Assembly (NCBI RefSeq): GCF_016809835.1
Contig: NZ_JAFBIL020000011.1
Location: 47,438-111,437 of the forward strand
Length of the DNA stretch: 64,000 nucleotides
Source of the DNA: Massilia soli
GTDB lineage: Bacteria; Pseudomonadota; Gammaproteobacteria; Burkholderiales; Burkholderiaceae_D
Direction: 5' to 3'
In this document: positions 29,042 through 37,457 of the stretch, one piece after another
Layout of the letters: every line of letters starts with the position of its first letter
Position numbering within the stretch: position 1 is the first letter of the stretch
Made by a program: the position numbers and the translations under genes
Notes under the pieces: generated by a model
What the model was told of the DNA's origin: nothing
Database searches by the model: none
Seen by the model: the letters and a program-made list of their open reading frames with translations, nothing else

Positions 29042-31135
29042 ATGAGCGCCGAATACCAGGTCAATGGCAGCGTAGCCGTCATCACATTGAATAATCCACC
29101 AGTCAACGGTCTCGGACTGGCGACCCGTACGGCGGCAGTGGACGGGATCCGCAAGGCCCTGGCTGACGACAGCGTCAAGGCGATCGTGATCACCGGCGCC
29201 GGCAAGGCGTTCTCGGGCGGCGCCGACATCAAGGAATTCAATTCGCCGAAGGCGCTCACCGAACCGACCTTGCATACCCTGATCAATGTGGCAGAGGGCT
29301 CGACCAAGCCGGTCGTTGCCGCGATCCACAGCGTCTGCATGGGCGGCGGACTCGAACTGGCGCTCGGCTGCAACTACCGCGTGGCCATGCCGGGTGCGCA
29401 GATAGCGCTGCCTGAAGTCAAGCTTGGCCTGCTGCCGGGCGCAGGCGGCACCCAGCGCCTGCCGCGCGTGCTCGGCCTCGAGATGGCGCTGAACATGATT
29501 GTCTCCGGCACGCCGGTGATGTCGGACAAGCTGGCCGGGACCGCGATGTTCAGCGAGGTATTCGCAGCCGACGCCAACCTGGTCGACGCGGCAGTCGCTT
29601 TCGCCAACAAGGTTGCCGACGTCCGGCCGCTGCCGCGCGTGCGCGACCGCAGTGTCGATTATCCGAACCACGAAGCCTTCCTCCAGTTCTCGCGCAATAC
29701 CGTCAAGGCGATGGCAGGCCCGTTCCCGGCGCCGCTCGAATGCGTCGAAACGGTCGCCGCGTCGGTCACCAAAAAGTTTGAGGATGGCCTGAAGTTCGAA
29801 CGCGAGCGCTTCCTCCACCTGATCCAGACGCCGGAGTCGAAGGCGCTGCGCCACGCATTCTTTGCTGAACGTGTCGCCAGCAAGATCCCGGACGTTCCGG
29901 CCGATACGCCGGTGCGCGCCATCAAGAAAGCGGCGATCATCGGCGCGGGCACGATGGGCGGCGGCATTGCGATGAATTTCGCCAACGCCGGCATTCCGGT
30001 CGTGCTGGTCGAAACGAAGCAGGAGGCGCTCGACAAAGGCCTGGCGACGATCCGCAAGAACTACGAAAACACCATGAAGAAGGGCAAGCTGACGCCGGAG
30101 AAATTCGAGCAGCGCGTCGGGCTGATCAGCGGCACCCTGTCGTACGACGACATCGCCGATGCCGATATCGTCATCGAAGCCGTGTTCGAGGACATGGGCG
30201 TCAAGGAAACGGTATTCCGAAAGCTCGATGCGGTGATGAAGCCGGGCGCGATCCTGGCGTCGAACACCTCGACGCTGGACCTGAACAAGATCGCCGGCTT
30301 CACCAGCCGCCCGCAGGATGTGATCGGTACGCACTTCTTCAGTCCTGCCAATGTGATGAAACTGCTCGAAGTGGTGCGCGGCGAGAAGACCGGCAAGGAT
30401 GTGCTGGCGACCACGATGGCGTTGTCGAAGAAGCTGCGCAAGACCGGGGTGGTGTCGGGCGTCTGCGACGGTTTCATCGGCAACCGCATGATCGAGCAGT
30501 ACAGCCGCCAGGCAGGATTCCTGCTCGACGAAGGCTGCCTGCCGGAACAGGTCGACAAGGCGATCGAAAAGTTCGGCTTTGCGATGGGACCGTTCCGCAT
30601 GGGCGACCTGGCGGGCAATGACATTGGCTGGGCGATCCGCAAGCGCCGCTATGTCGAGTCGCCGCAGATTTCGTACTCGAAGAACGCCGACCTGCTGTGC
30701 GAGATGGGCCGCTTCGGACAAAAGACTGGCGGCGGCTGGTACGACTACAAGGCCGGCGACCGCAAGGCATACCCATCGCAGGCGGTCAACGAGATGATCG
30801 TCAAGCACTCGGCCGACCTGGGCGTCGAGCGCCGCAAGATCAGCGACCAGGAAATTGTCGAGCGCCTGGTGTATTCGCTGGTGAATGAAGGCGCGCAGAT
30901 CCTGGACGAAGGCATTGCATTGCGCGCCTCGGATATCGACATGATCTACCTGACCGGCTACGGCTTCCCGCTGTTCCGCGGCGGCCCGATGTTCTACGCC
31001 GACCAGGTCGGGCTGTCGAATGTGCTGATGGCGATGGAAAAGTACGCCGCCGGCCTGCATGGCGAGGCGTGGACGCCGGCACCGCTGATGACCAGGCTGG
31101 CGGCCGAGGGGAAGGGCTTCAACAGCCAGGCTTGA
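29042..31135 (+). CDS. FadB-like enoyl-CoA hydratase / 3-hydroxyacyl-CoA dehydrogenase
   Basis: This bifunctional beta-oxidation enzyme (697 residues) hydrates enoyl-CoA and oxidises the 3-hydroxyacyl-CoA with NAD. The crotonase domain (1 to about 190) has the oxyanion-hole segments SGGADIKEF and [17 protein letters not shown] and a [19 protein letters not shown] block. The dehydrogenase part starts at about 297 with the Rossmann loop [14 protein letters not shown] and has [18 protein letters not shown] with the catalytic His. The C-terminal helical domains hold [28 protein letters not shown] precedes the ATG. It is monocistronic, and a G+C palindrome follows. It pairs functionally with the thiolase at 39397. 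Confidence 0.95.
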   Translation: MSAEYQVNGSVAVITLNNPPVNGLGLATRTAAVDGIRKALADDSVKAIVITGAGKAFSGGADIKEFNSPKALTEPTLHTLINVAEGSTKPVVAAIHSVCMGGGLELALGCNYRVAMPGAQIALPEVKLGLLPGAGGTQRLPRVLGLEMALNMIVSGTPVMSDKLAGTAMFSEVFAADANLVDAAVAFANKVADVRPLPRVRDRSVDYPNHEAFLQFSRNTVKAMAGPFPAPLECVETVAASVTKKFEDGLKFERERFLHLIQTPESKALRHAFFAERVASKIPDVPADTPVRAIKKAAIIGAGTMGGGIAMNFANAGIPVVLVETKQEALDKGLATIRKNYENTMKKGKLTPEKFEQRVGLISGTLSYDDIADADIVIEAVFEDMGVKETVFRKLDAVMKPGAILASNTSTLDLNKIAGFTSRPQDVIGTHFFSPANVMKLLEVVRGEKTGKDVLATTMALSKKLRKTGVVSGVCDGFIGNRMIEQYSRQAGFLLDEGCLPEQVDKAIEKFGFAMGPFRMGDLAGNDIGWAIRKRRYVESPQISYSKNADLLCEMGRFGQKTGGGWYDYKAGDRKAYPSQAVNEMIVKHSADLGVERRKISDQEIVERLVYSLVNEGAQILDEGIALRASDIDMIYLTGYGFPLFRGGPMFYADQVGLSNVLMAMEKYAAGLHGEAWTPAPLMTRLAAEGKGFNSQA

Positions 31136-31141
31136 CGCCAG

Positions 31142-31159
31142 CCCGGCGCGCGCGCCGGG
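31142..31159. repeat. Perfect 18-bp G+C palindrome after the FadB-like gene
   Basis: CCCGGCGCG followed directly by its complement CGCGCCGGG, 7 bases after the stop. No T-tract follows. It could be a transcript-end hairpin or a protein site. Confidence 0.5.
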
Positions 31160-31320
31160 TGTCGGCTATCGCCGTCAAGGCATCAGGAAGCGCGCAAGCC
31201 AGGCATGGCCCATGCGATAATGTCCTAAAATGATCGAAACTGGTCCCCCAGCGAGCGGCATGGTAGGCAAGGCACCATCAAAATAGAGGCTTATCATTAA
31301 TCATCAAGAGAGAGCCTCCG

Positions 31321-31878
31321 ATGAAAACGTGTCTGATTGTGATCGATGTCCAGGAATCGTTCCGCCACCGCCCTTATTTCACCGAAAGCGGGACGGTGGC
31401 CTACCTGCAGTTCCAGAATGCCTTGATCGCTGGCTGCGAAGAACGCGGCATCCCCATCGTCCGGGTCCTGCACGCGGACGATCCAGACCAGGCGGATAAC
31501 CCGTTTTCGCTCGCATCCGGCCATGTCGTGCCGATGCGTGGCTTGCGCGAATTCACTCCTGCTGCCAGCTTTCTCAAGCGTCGCCACAGCGCGCTGGTCG
31601 GCACAGGGCTTGACGTTTGGCTCACTGAACAGGGGATCGGCCGCCTGATCATCTCAGGCATCCGCACCGAGCAGTGCTGCGAGACAACAACCCGCCATGC
31701 CTCTGACCTGGGCTGGGACATCGATTACGTCACCGACGCCACCCTAACGTTCGACATGTTGCAGCCAGACGGCAGCCCCTTGAGCGCGGCAGACATCAAA
31801 TCGCGCACGGCCACGGTGCTGAGTGGGCGTTTCGCCACCCTGTGCACGGTTGAACAAGCACTGGCTCGGGCCGCATGA
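31321..31878 (+). CDS. Isochorismatase-like cysteine hydrolase
   Basis: This 185-residue hydrolase of the isochorismatase/nicotinamidase superfamily probably cleaves an amide or carbamoyl group of a small molecule. The triad is visible: D9 in VIDVQESF, K86 in FLKRRHSAL and C119 in GIRTEQCCETTTRHAS. The nicotinamidase metal-binding histidines are not obvious, so nicotinamidase is unlikely. Its stop overlaps the start of the following GlxA-type regulator (ATGA), so the two proteins are made together. Such hydrolase-regulator pairs are common, with the regulator controlling the hydrolase; this is inference. Confidence 0.88.
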   Translation: MKTCLIVIDVQESFRHRPYFTESGTVAYLQFQNALIAGCEERGIPIVRVLHADDPDQADNPFSLASGHVVPMRGLREFTPAASFLKRRHSALVGTGLDVWLTEQGIGRLIISGIRTEQCCETTTRHASDLGWDIDYVTDATLTFDMLQPDGSPLSAADIKSRTATVLSGRFATLCTVEQALARAA

Positions 31879-32876
31879 TCGATGTGCTGTTCCTGCTTTT
31901 GCCGGGCAGCCTGATCCTTGACTGGGCAGGTCCGGCCGAGGCCCTGCGCATCGCCAATGAACTGATGCGCAGGCAGGGCAGGGCGGCGCCGTTCGCGCTG
32001 CGCTTTTGTGCGCAGCGTCCCGAATCGACCAGTTCGGTTGGCGTGCAGTTGGCCGGCCTGGAAGCGCTTCCCGCATCGCTTGCGCCGCACAGCTGGGTAG
32101 TGCTGGTGGGACAGGCCGGGGCGCACGTCAGCGTCGACTCGCCCGATACCCGTGCGCTGCTCGACTGGCTGCGCCCCCTGCCGCTGGCAGCTGGCCGGCT
32201 GGAGCTTGTCACCGTTTGCGCCGGCGCCGTACTCGCCGCCCATGCGGGCTTGCTGGCGGGACGCCGTGCCACCACCCATCATCACCACCTCGATGAGCTG
32301 CACAGCGTGGCGCCGGCCTGTGACGTGGTGCGCAACCGGGTGTTCGTCGAAGATGGCCCGGTGTACAGCAGCGCAGGTGTCACCACCGGGATCGACCTGA
32401 TCCTGCACCGCATCGACGCCATCTGCGGCCCGGCCCTCGCGGCCCAGGTGGCGCAGACCATGGTGGTGGCGCTGCGGCGCGGCCCGCACGACCCCGAGCT
32501 GTCGCCCTTTCTGGCCTATCGAAACCATGTCCATCCGGCACTGCACCGGGTGCAGGACGCGGTGAGCCAGTCGCCTCAGTCGGATTGGTCGGTGCCTGGC
32601 ATGGCGGCGGTGGCCCATACGTCGCCACGCCACCTGACGCGATTGTTCCTCGAGTACGCGCAGATCGCGCCGCTGCAGTATCTGCGCCGGATCCGGCTGG
32701 CTGTGGCCCAGACGGCGCTGGCGTCGGGCCGCAGCGTGACTGACGCGGCAGCGGCGGCCGGCTTCAGCTCGGACACCCAGCTGCGTCGCGCATGGCAGCA
32801 TTTCGCGGTGCCCGGCACGCCCGCTCGCCATGCGGAGGCGGTGGCGGTTCAGGGTGGCCGCAGTACTGCTTCATGA
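31875..32876 (+). CDS. GlxA-type transcriptional regulator (DJ-1/PfpI + AraC)
   Basis: This 333-residue regulator has an N-terminal DJ-1/PfpI-like amidotransferase fold (about 1-170), used as a ligand sensor, and a C-terminal AraC DNA-binding domain (about 215-320) with two helix-turn-helix motifs: MAAVAHTSPRHLTRLF and VTDAAAAAGFSSDTQLRRAW. The nucleophile-elbow region reads TVCAGAVLAAHAG, keeping the Cys at the elbow. Family members respond to choline/betaine-derived or arginine-derived compounds, but specificity is not readable here. It is translationally coupled to the cysteine hydrolase and convergent with the DUF2894 gene. Confidence 0.92.
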   Translation: MIDVLFLLLPGSLILDWAGPAEALRIANELMRRQGRAAPFALRFCAQRPESTSSVGVQLAGLEALPASLAPHSWVVLVGQAGAHVSVDSPDTRALLDWLRPLPLAAGRLELVTVCAGAVLAAHAGLLAGRRATTHHHHLDELHSVAPACDVVRNRVFVEDGPVYSSAGVTTGIDLILHRIDAICGPALAAQVAQTMVVALRRGPHDPELSPFLAYRNHVHPALHRVQDAVSQSPQSDWSVPGMAAVAHTSPRHLTRLFLEYAQIAPLQYLRRIRLAVAQTALASGRSVTDAAAAAGFSSDTQLRRAWQHFAVPGTPARHAEAVAVQGGRSTAS

Positions 32877-32934
32877 GACTTCGGCCCGGTACCTGTGGTC
32901 GCCATCGACCGCTAGACGCGCTGGGTATGCATGT

Positions 32935-33672
32935 TCATTGACGGCGAGGTGAGGTTTTCACAACCTTCGCCGATTTGGCTGCCTTCGCAGGCGCTGCCTT
33001 CTTCCGCCTGGCCGGCACCTCCGTCTCGACCGGCCCCAATGAAAGCAGCGTATCAACATACGACACGAAGTGATTCAGGTAATCCGGCGAAATTGCCTGC
33101 ATCATTGCCAGCGAACGTAGTACCAGCATATGCGAATTGATCGGCCCCGCATTTGCCGGCGCCTGTTTCATGGCCAATGACAGCTGCCTGTCAACGCTTA
33201 TCCTGGCCCAGGTTGCGCGTGATTCGCGCACTGTCTTCAGGTCGAGGGCGGGCGAATCGGCCGCGGTTGCGCGCGACAGCGCCTGCGCTCCAGGCGATTG
33301 TCCCGGTTCCAGCTGCGATACCAGCCCAGTCAACGCCGCGCAGTGCTCACGCGCTTCCAGCGTGGCCAGGCAGTAACGCAACCCCTTGAAATCGCTCGCG
33401 GCAAACAGCTGCTGCAGCTCGGCGGCGGCTTGCGGATGCCTCCGGCAAGCAGCATCGAGAAGCTCTGCCGCGGCAGAGCGCGCCGTCTCCAAGCGCTCGG
33501 AAAATGCAGCAACCGCCCGTTCAAGTTTCGCCTCCAGCAGGCGCCGCACACTTCCCTCATGCGCCTCCGCGTGGCGTGCCAGCGTGTCGAGATAGTGCCA
33601 TCCTGCAGGGTCAAAGTGTGCTGCACCCTGATCCTTCAATCCGGCAAGCAGGTCGACAACAACGTCACCCAT
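32935..33672 (-). CDS. DUF2894-like protein, last gene of the MotA/MotB-like operon
   Basis: This 245-residue soluble, mostly helical protein is Ala/Leu-rich with a basic Lys/Ala/Pro C-terminal tail (about the last 25 residues). The block NAGPINSHMLVLRSLAMMQ followed by SPDYLNHFVSYVDTLLSL matches what I recall of DUF2894. No catalytic motif is visible. I chose ATG 33672 (MGDVVVDLLAGL), which overlaps the OmpA-protein stop by 8 bases; a longer frame from 33825 would lie wholly inside the upstream gene. Coupling to the motor-like genes suggests a cytosolic accessory or adaptor. It is convergent with the GlxA-type regulator. Confidence 0.78.
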   Translation of the reverse strand: MGDVVVDLLAGLKDQGAAHFDPAGWHYLDTLARHAEAHEGSVRRLLEAKLERAVAAFSERLETARSAAAELLDAACRRHPQAAAELQQLFAASDFKGLRYCLATLEAREHCAALTGLVSQLEPGQSPGAQALSRATAADSPALDLKTVRESRATWARISVDRQLSLAMKQAPANAGPINSHMLVLRSLAMMQAISPDYLNHFVSYVDTLLSLGPVETEVPARRKKAAPAKAAKSAKVVKTSPRRQ

Positions 33673-34303
33673 CGGAAGACGCTTTGGCTGATGCAGACTT
33701 TGGTACTGGCGCCATTTCCACGCGCCGGTTCTGCGCACGCGCGGCCTCATCCAGGTTCGGCTTGACTGGCTGCTCGGCACCGAAGGCAGCGGCGAACACC
33801 ATTGATGATGGCATTCCCTGCTCAACCAGCGTGCGCGTCACCGTCAGTGCGCGCTGCGCCGACAGTTCCCAGTTGTCCTTGAACGGCCCGTTGCGGATCG
33901 CATTGTCGTCAGTAAAGCCGCTTACCATCAGCATCTCGCCGCGCGCAGCGAGATAGGTGCGCAGCGGCCCCACCAGGGTGTTGAGCAACTGACGGCCGTC
34001 CGGCTGCAACTGATCCGAATTCTGGGCAAACAGTACCTGGCCACTGATGCCGATGCGGCCATTGTTGAGGGTAATGCGCCCGCTCGCCAGCGGAATCGCC
34101 AACGCCTTCTCCAGCGTCAAGCGGCGCTGCTCTTCGGCGTGACGCTTCTTCACCTCTTCCTGCAGGCTCGATGCCAGCTCCATCTGCACGCCAACCACCG
34201 CCACCAGCAGCAGCACGAAAGCGCCCAGCAGGCCGGACATCAGGTCGCCAAAGACGGCCCAGACTGGCGTACTGGTTTCGGATGCGTCCAGTTCGTCCAT
34301 CAT
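33665..34303 (-). CDS. MotB/ZorB-like OmpA-domain membrane protein
   Basis: This 212-residue protein has a short cytoplasmic N-terminus, one transmembrane helix (about 17-40) and a periplasmic OmpA domain (about 85-200). The helix reads VWAVFGDLMSGLLGAFVLLL; D20 occupies the place of the proton-binding Asp of MotB (ADFMTAMMAFFL type). The OmpA domain has the peptidoglycan-contact pattern SGFTDDN, NWELSAQRALTV and AQNRRVEM. A basic coiled stretch (EEVKKRHAEEQRR) links the two. Two adjacent ATGs overlap the DUF802 stop. Together with the preceding protein it should form an ion-driven stator-like complex anchored to the cell wall (inference from architecture). Confidence 0.9.
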   Translation of the reverse strand: MMDELDASETSTPVWAVFGDLMSGLLGAFVLLLVAVVGVQMELASSLQEEVKKRHAEEQRRLTLEKALAIPLASGRITLNNGRIGISGQVLFAQNSDQLQPDGRQLLNTLVGPLRTYLAARGEMLMVSGFTDDNAIRNGPFKDNWELSAQRALTVTRTLVEQGMPSSMVFAAAFGAEQPVKPNLDEAARAQNRRVEMAPVPKSASAKASSDG

Positions 34304-36459
34304 CTGCCTTCATCGGCCAGCATGGCCGGCAGCTGACGCAACTCTTCAACGATTGATTTCTGCGAACTCATGGAGAGGTCGATAATCTCACGCGCCTGTG
34401 CGACGTAGTAGGCCAGTTGCCCGTCACTGCGCGTCATGGACTTGTCCAGCGCGACCTCAATGCGGTCTAGGTTGGATGCGAGTTTTTCATTTGCGGCATT
34501 GAAGGAGCGCACCGCGACGCCAAAGGCGTCCGCCAGGCTGGCCACATCCACGGCGCTGCTGGTCACACTGGCGGCAATCTCGGAAAGCTTGCCTGCTTCG
34601 GTGGCGATGTTGGCGGAGAACGCGCTGCTGGCCGCATCGAGCTTTACCGACGACGACGCCACCAGCGCATCGATCACGGTGCGCTGTTCGTGCGATGCAT
34701 GGTTGATGCCGTCCAGAAGTGTGTTCAGCGTCTCCATGATGCGGCTGCGCTCTTCCAGCAGCGCATTGTCGCGCGCCACACTGTGGGATATTTCCTGGCG
34801 TAGCTGGCCAATCACGTCGGCAGCCGCGCGTGGCGCCTCCGCGGCGGTCTCGATCAGGCGCGTGATCGGTTCTTCCAGCGCAGTGCCGAGCGTGGTCAGA
34901 TGCGTGGTGACTGCGCACTGCAGGTCAGCCAGGTGCGCCACTGCGGCATCGCCACGCGCGGCCTCCTGCTCGCGCAGCGCGCCCAGCTCGGCCTGAAGCA
35001 CACGGGCCAGCTGGTCCATGCGCTCGCGGTGCTGGTCCAGCCACTGCGCTTCCGAGGCAATGCGGGAGCGAATTAACTCTTCGGCCGTGGCGACCAGGCG
35101 CGCGGTCTCGGCCCGCGACGTGCCCGCGTCGGCCTGAACCTGGTCGGCAAGGCCTCGCACCGCGTGCGTGACAGCGGTGCAGATTTCCTGCTGCTGCGAC
35201 AGCACCTGGGCGCCGCTATCCTGCAATTGGCGCGTGAGCGTGGCGGCCATTGCTTCAAGCGACTGCGTCCAGGCCTGCTGGCGCTGCGCATCCTGCGCAG
35301 CCTGTCCGGCTTGCAGGCCCGTGTAGGCGTCCCCCATCGTGACAACCAGTGCGCTGGCGCGTTGGTCGAATGCGGTGCTGACAGCCTTTAGCGAACACCC
35401 GATGTCGGCGGAGAGGCTCTGGTTGGCCTGCTTCTGGCTCTCGAGTGCGGCGTTCCAGGTCTGGGCGATGCTGGTGGTGGCGACGCTGAAGCGATCGGCC
35501 AGCCCGTCGAGCTGCTGCTGCACGGTGCCGGCAGTGCGTTCATGCATGGCGATTGCTTCCTGAACCATGCCGTGCATTGCTGCTTCAAAAACCGGCCTGA
35601 TGCTGTCGCCGGCCGCCTGCGCGCTACCGGCCAGGCTTTCACGCAGCGATGTGTCGACCGACCGCGCCAGCGCCGTGTAAGTCTCGCTTGCACTACTGTG
35701 AAATTGTTCCTGGTTGGCGAGCAGGCGCTGGTTCAACTGTCCGCTTATCGCTTCCATTTGCAGCATCATTGCTTGCAGCTTGTCGACTACTTGCGGCAGG
35801 GCTTCAGACTGCAACTGCAGCGCCGTGAAAGTTCGCTCGCGCTGGCGGGCGTGCGAGAAGCCGCTCAGTACCGAGGCGGCCTTGGCGTCAAGAAGCTGGC
35901 CTGCCTGCATCCGCTCGCGACGGCACAGCGCAGACATCAGGCCCAGCACCGCCGAGGCGGCGACACCGGCGACCGAGGTGCCGAAAGCCAGGCCGAGGCC
36001 TTTTACCGGAACGGCCAGCGCCGAGCGCATGGCTTCCAGGTCGGCAGTTTTTTCGAGGGTAAAGACTGCACCCTTGAGCGTGACGACCATGCCGAGGAAG
36101 GTGCCGAGCATACCCAGCATGACCAGCAAGCCGACCAGATAGGGCGTGAGCGAAGGGCCGGGCAGGCCGGTTCGCTCGCCCTCGATACGCAGGCGCACAG
36201 GATGCTGCAGCGAACCATCGAGACTCGCCAGAAAGCGGCTTAAGTCAGGCAGGTCGTCCGGTATCGCGTGCAAGGCCATCGTGAGGCTGGCGGTTGCCTG
36301 GCGGAAGCGGTGCAGTTCCACGGCGCCAGCAAGATACACGATGAAGATCAGCGCCGTCATCGCCATCGCCAGGGCGCCGGAATCGATGAAGCCCAGGCCG
36401 ACCCAGATGATCGAGAGCGCGCCTGTGAAGAAGGCTAGGTTGAAAAGATGTTTATTCAT
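34300..36459 (-). CDS. DUF802-type MotA/ExbB-like membrane protein with long coiled-coil tail
   Basis: This 719-residue protein has four predicted transmembrane segments (about 6-25, 28-48, 105-128, 154-178) and about 540 residues of alpha-helical coiled coil rich in Ala, Gln, Glu and Leu. TM3 (VMLGMLGTFLGMVVTLKG) and TM4 (GLGLAFGTSVAGVAASAVLG) carry the Gly/Thr signatures of MotA/TolQ/ExbB ion-channel subunits. The tail is predicted cytoplasmic, as in ZorA of Zorya anti-phage systems. I chose ATG 36459 (MNKHLF); the extra upstream residues would start at TTG inside the preceding gene. It overlaps DUF3348 by 8 bases and the OmpA gene by 4. Confidence 0.85.
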   Translation of the reverse strand: MNKHLFNLAFFTGALSIIWVGLGFIDSGALAMAMTALIFIVYLAGAVELHRFRQATASLTMALHAIPDDLPDLSRFLASLDGSLQHPVRLRIEGERTGLPGPSLTPYLVGLLVMLGMLGTFLGMVVTLKGAVFTLEKTADLEAMRSALAVPVKGLGLAFGTSVAGVAASAVLGLMSALCRRERMQAGQLLDAKAASVLSGFSHARQRERTFTALQLQSEALPQVVDKLQAMMLQMEAISGQLNQRLLANQEQFHSSASETYTALARSVDTSLRESLAGSAQAAGDSIRPVFEAAMHGMVQEAIAMHERTAGTVQQQLDGLADRFSVATTSIAQTWNAALESQKQANQSLSADIGCSLKAVSTAFDQRASALVVTMGDAYTGLQAGQAAQDAQRQQAWTQSLEAMAATLTRQLQDSGAQVLSQQQEICTAVTHAVRGLADQVQADAGTSRAETARLVATAEELIRSRIASEAQWLDQHRERMDQLARVLQAELGALREQEAARGDAAVAHLADLQCAVTTHLTTLGTALEEPITRLIETAAEAPRAAADVIGQLRQEISHSVARDNALLEERSRIMETLNTLLDGINHASHEQRTVIDALVASSSVKLDAASSAFSANIATEAGKLSEIAASVTSSAVDVASLADAFGVAVRSFNAANEKLASNLDRIEVALDKSMTRSDGQLAYYVAQAREIIDLSMSSQKSIVEELRQLPAMLADEGR

Positions 36460-37201
36460 GGGCTTTTTGTTGGTTGAATGCTTCAAGCAGTCCTGCGCTT
36501 GGCTGCAGGCGCAGCTCAGCTTCGGCCAGCAGCAGCGTTTGCAGGGTCTGGCAGAAGCGGGTCAGCCAGCCGTCAGGGTGTATCCAGGCGGCCTGGCTGT
36601 CGGGCTGGGCGCTCCTTGCAAGCTGATCCTGATGCGCGGCGGTCAGGGTATCGAAACGCTTTTGCAGCAGCAGCGGCACCCTGGCCAGCAGCCGGTTCTC
36701 CCGCTCGCGCAAAAACTTGTCCATCATGACGTCAAGCTCAGCCAGTTTCCTGAGTGAGGGCGAGGCCTTGGCCAGCGCGTTGCGCAGGTTAACGCGCAGC
36801 GGTTCGACGCTCAGCGCCATGTCGCGCTGGTGCGCTTCATAGAATCGCCGGTAAGGCGAATACGTTGCTTCCAGGTCGGGCGGCAGCGGTAGCTTGATTG
36901 CCGAAGAACCCCCCGCGCAGCTTTTCGTGATCGAATTGACCATCAATGTGCGGGTCCGCTCAAATTCAGCACCCAGGCGCACCCCGGTCGCTTGATGCAG
37001 CACCGGGCTCTGTGCTGGCATGTTGGCCATGCCGCTGTCGAGCACGGTTGACAAGGTGATCGCGTCGGTGAAGTGCAGCCACTGGCCCAGATCGTCCGCA
37101 AAGTCACCCGCAGGCTCGGCGCCTTCCAAAAGGTCGAGCTCAGCAAGGCAGCGGATGAGTTGGGAACTATGGAAATTTGTACGAGGAAGGACGCGCGTCA
37201 T
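36452..37201 (-). CDS. DUF3348-like protein, first gene of the MotA/MotB-like operon
   Basis: This 249-residue soluble protein has no signal peptide or membrane segment. The N-terminal stretch LPRTNFHSSQLIRCLAELDL, followed by FADDLGQWLHFTDAITLSTVLD, fits my memory of DUF3348. A mid-region reads YSPYRRFYEAHQRDMALSV, and the C-terminal half is helical. No enzymatic motif is seen. It is the promoter-proximal cistron: a strong promoter lies about 90 bases upstream, and its stop overlaps the next start by 8 bases. It probably works with the MotA/MotB-like pair as a cytoplasmic partner, but the biochemical role is unknown. Confidence 0.8.
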   Translation of the reverse strand: MTRVLPRTNFHSSQLIRCLAELDLLEGAEPAGDFADDLGQWLHFTDAITLSTVLDSGMANMPAQSPVLHQATGVRLGAEFERTRTLMVNSITKSCAGGSSAIKLPLPPDLEATYSPYRRFYEAHQRDMALSVEPLRVNLRNALAKASPSLRKLAELDVMMDKFLRERENRLLARVPLLLQKRFDTLTAAHQDQLARSAQPDSQAAWIHPDGWLTRFCQTLQTLLLAEAELRLQPSAGLLEAFNQQKAHE

Positions 37202-37294
37202 GCCGCAGGAGTGAGAATTGAAACGAAGGCAGTTGTCCGGGTGCAGACGCTAGCGCGGGGCTGTTACCTTATTTCCAGCAAGTAAAGCCCCCGG

Positions 37295-37323
37295 ATTATA
37301 TCGGCTGTGAGGGGGAAACTCAA
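37295..37323 (-). promoter_or_regulatory. Sigma-70 promoter of the DUF3348-DUF802-OmpA-DUF2894 operon
   Basis: On the minus strand, TTGAGT (37323-37318), 17 bp, then a perfect TATAAT (37300-37295). The predicted leader is about 85-90 nt and contains GGGGCT ... AGCCCC, able to form a hairpin ahead of the first gene. Confidence 0.6.
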
Positions 37324-37406
37324 ATCGCCGACAAGGTCGCGGACTTTGGGGGCTGAACAGGAGCTTCATTGCGGTATGGATGAACGGATCGATGCAGTGA
37401 TAGGGC

Positions 37407-37436
37407 AAAAAAAATGCCGCTATTGCTAGCGGCATT
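37407..37436 (-). terminator. Intrinsic terminator of the MHS transporter
   Basis: On the minus strand, a 9-bp perfect stem (AATGCCGCT / AGCGGCATT) with a 6-nt loop is followed by a T8 run. Confidence 0.92.
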
Positions 37437-37457
37437 CCGGGTGAGACGCTGAAACGC

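Noticed and set aside
26916..31060. Long minus-strand frames (666 and 679 residues) opposite the acyl-CoA synthetase and FadB-like genes
   Set aside because: Both are antisense to strong known enzymes and lack any recognisable domain.
31321..31878. Nicotinamidase
   Set aside because: The triad is present, but the usual metal-binding His/Asp cluster is not evident, so only the superfamily is assigned.
33673..33825. 51-residue N-terminal extension of the DUF2894-like protein
   Set aside because: It lies entirely in the OmpA gene in another frame, is Arg/Ser/Pro-rich, and the overlap start at 33672 fits the operon pattern.
32935..37201. Complete Zorya defence system
   Set aside because: The ZorA/ZorB-like pair is present, but no helicase, nuclease or EH-signature gene is found next to it, so a Zorya label is not justified.
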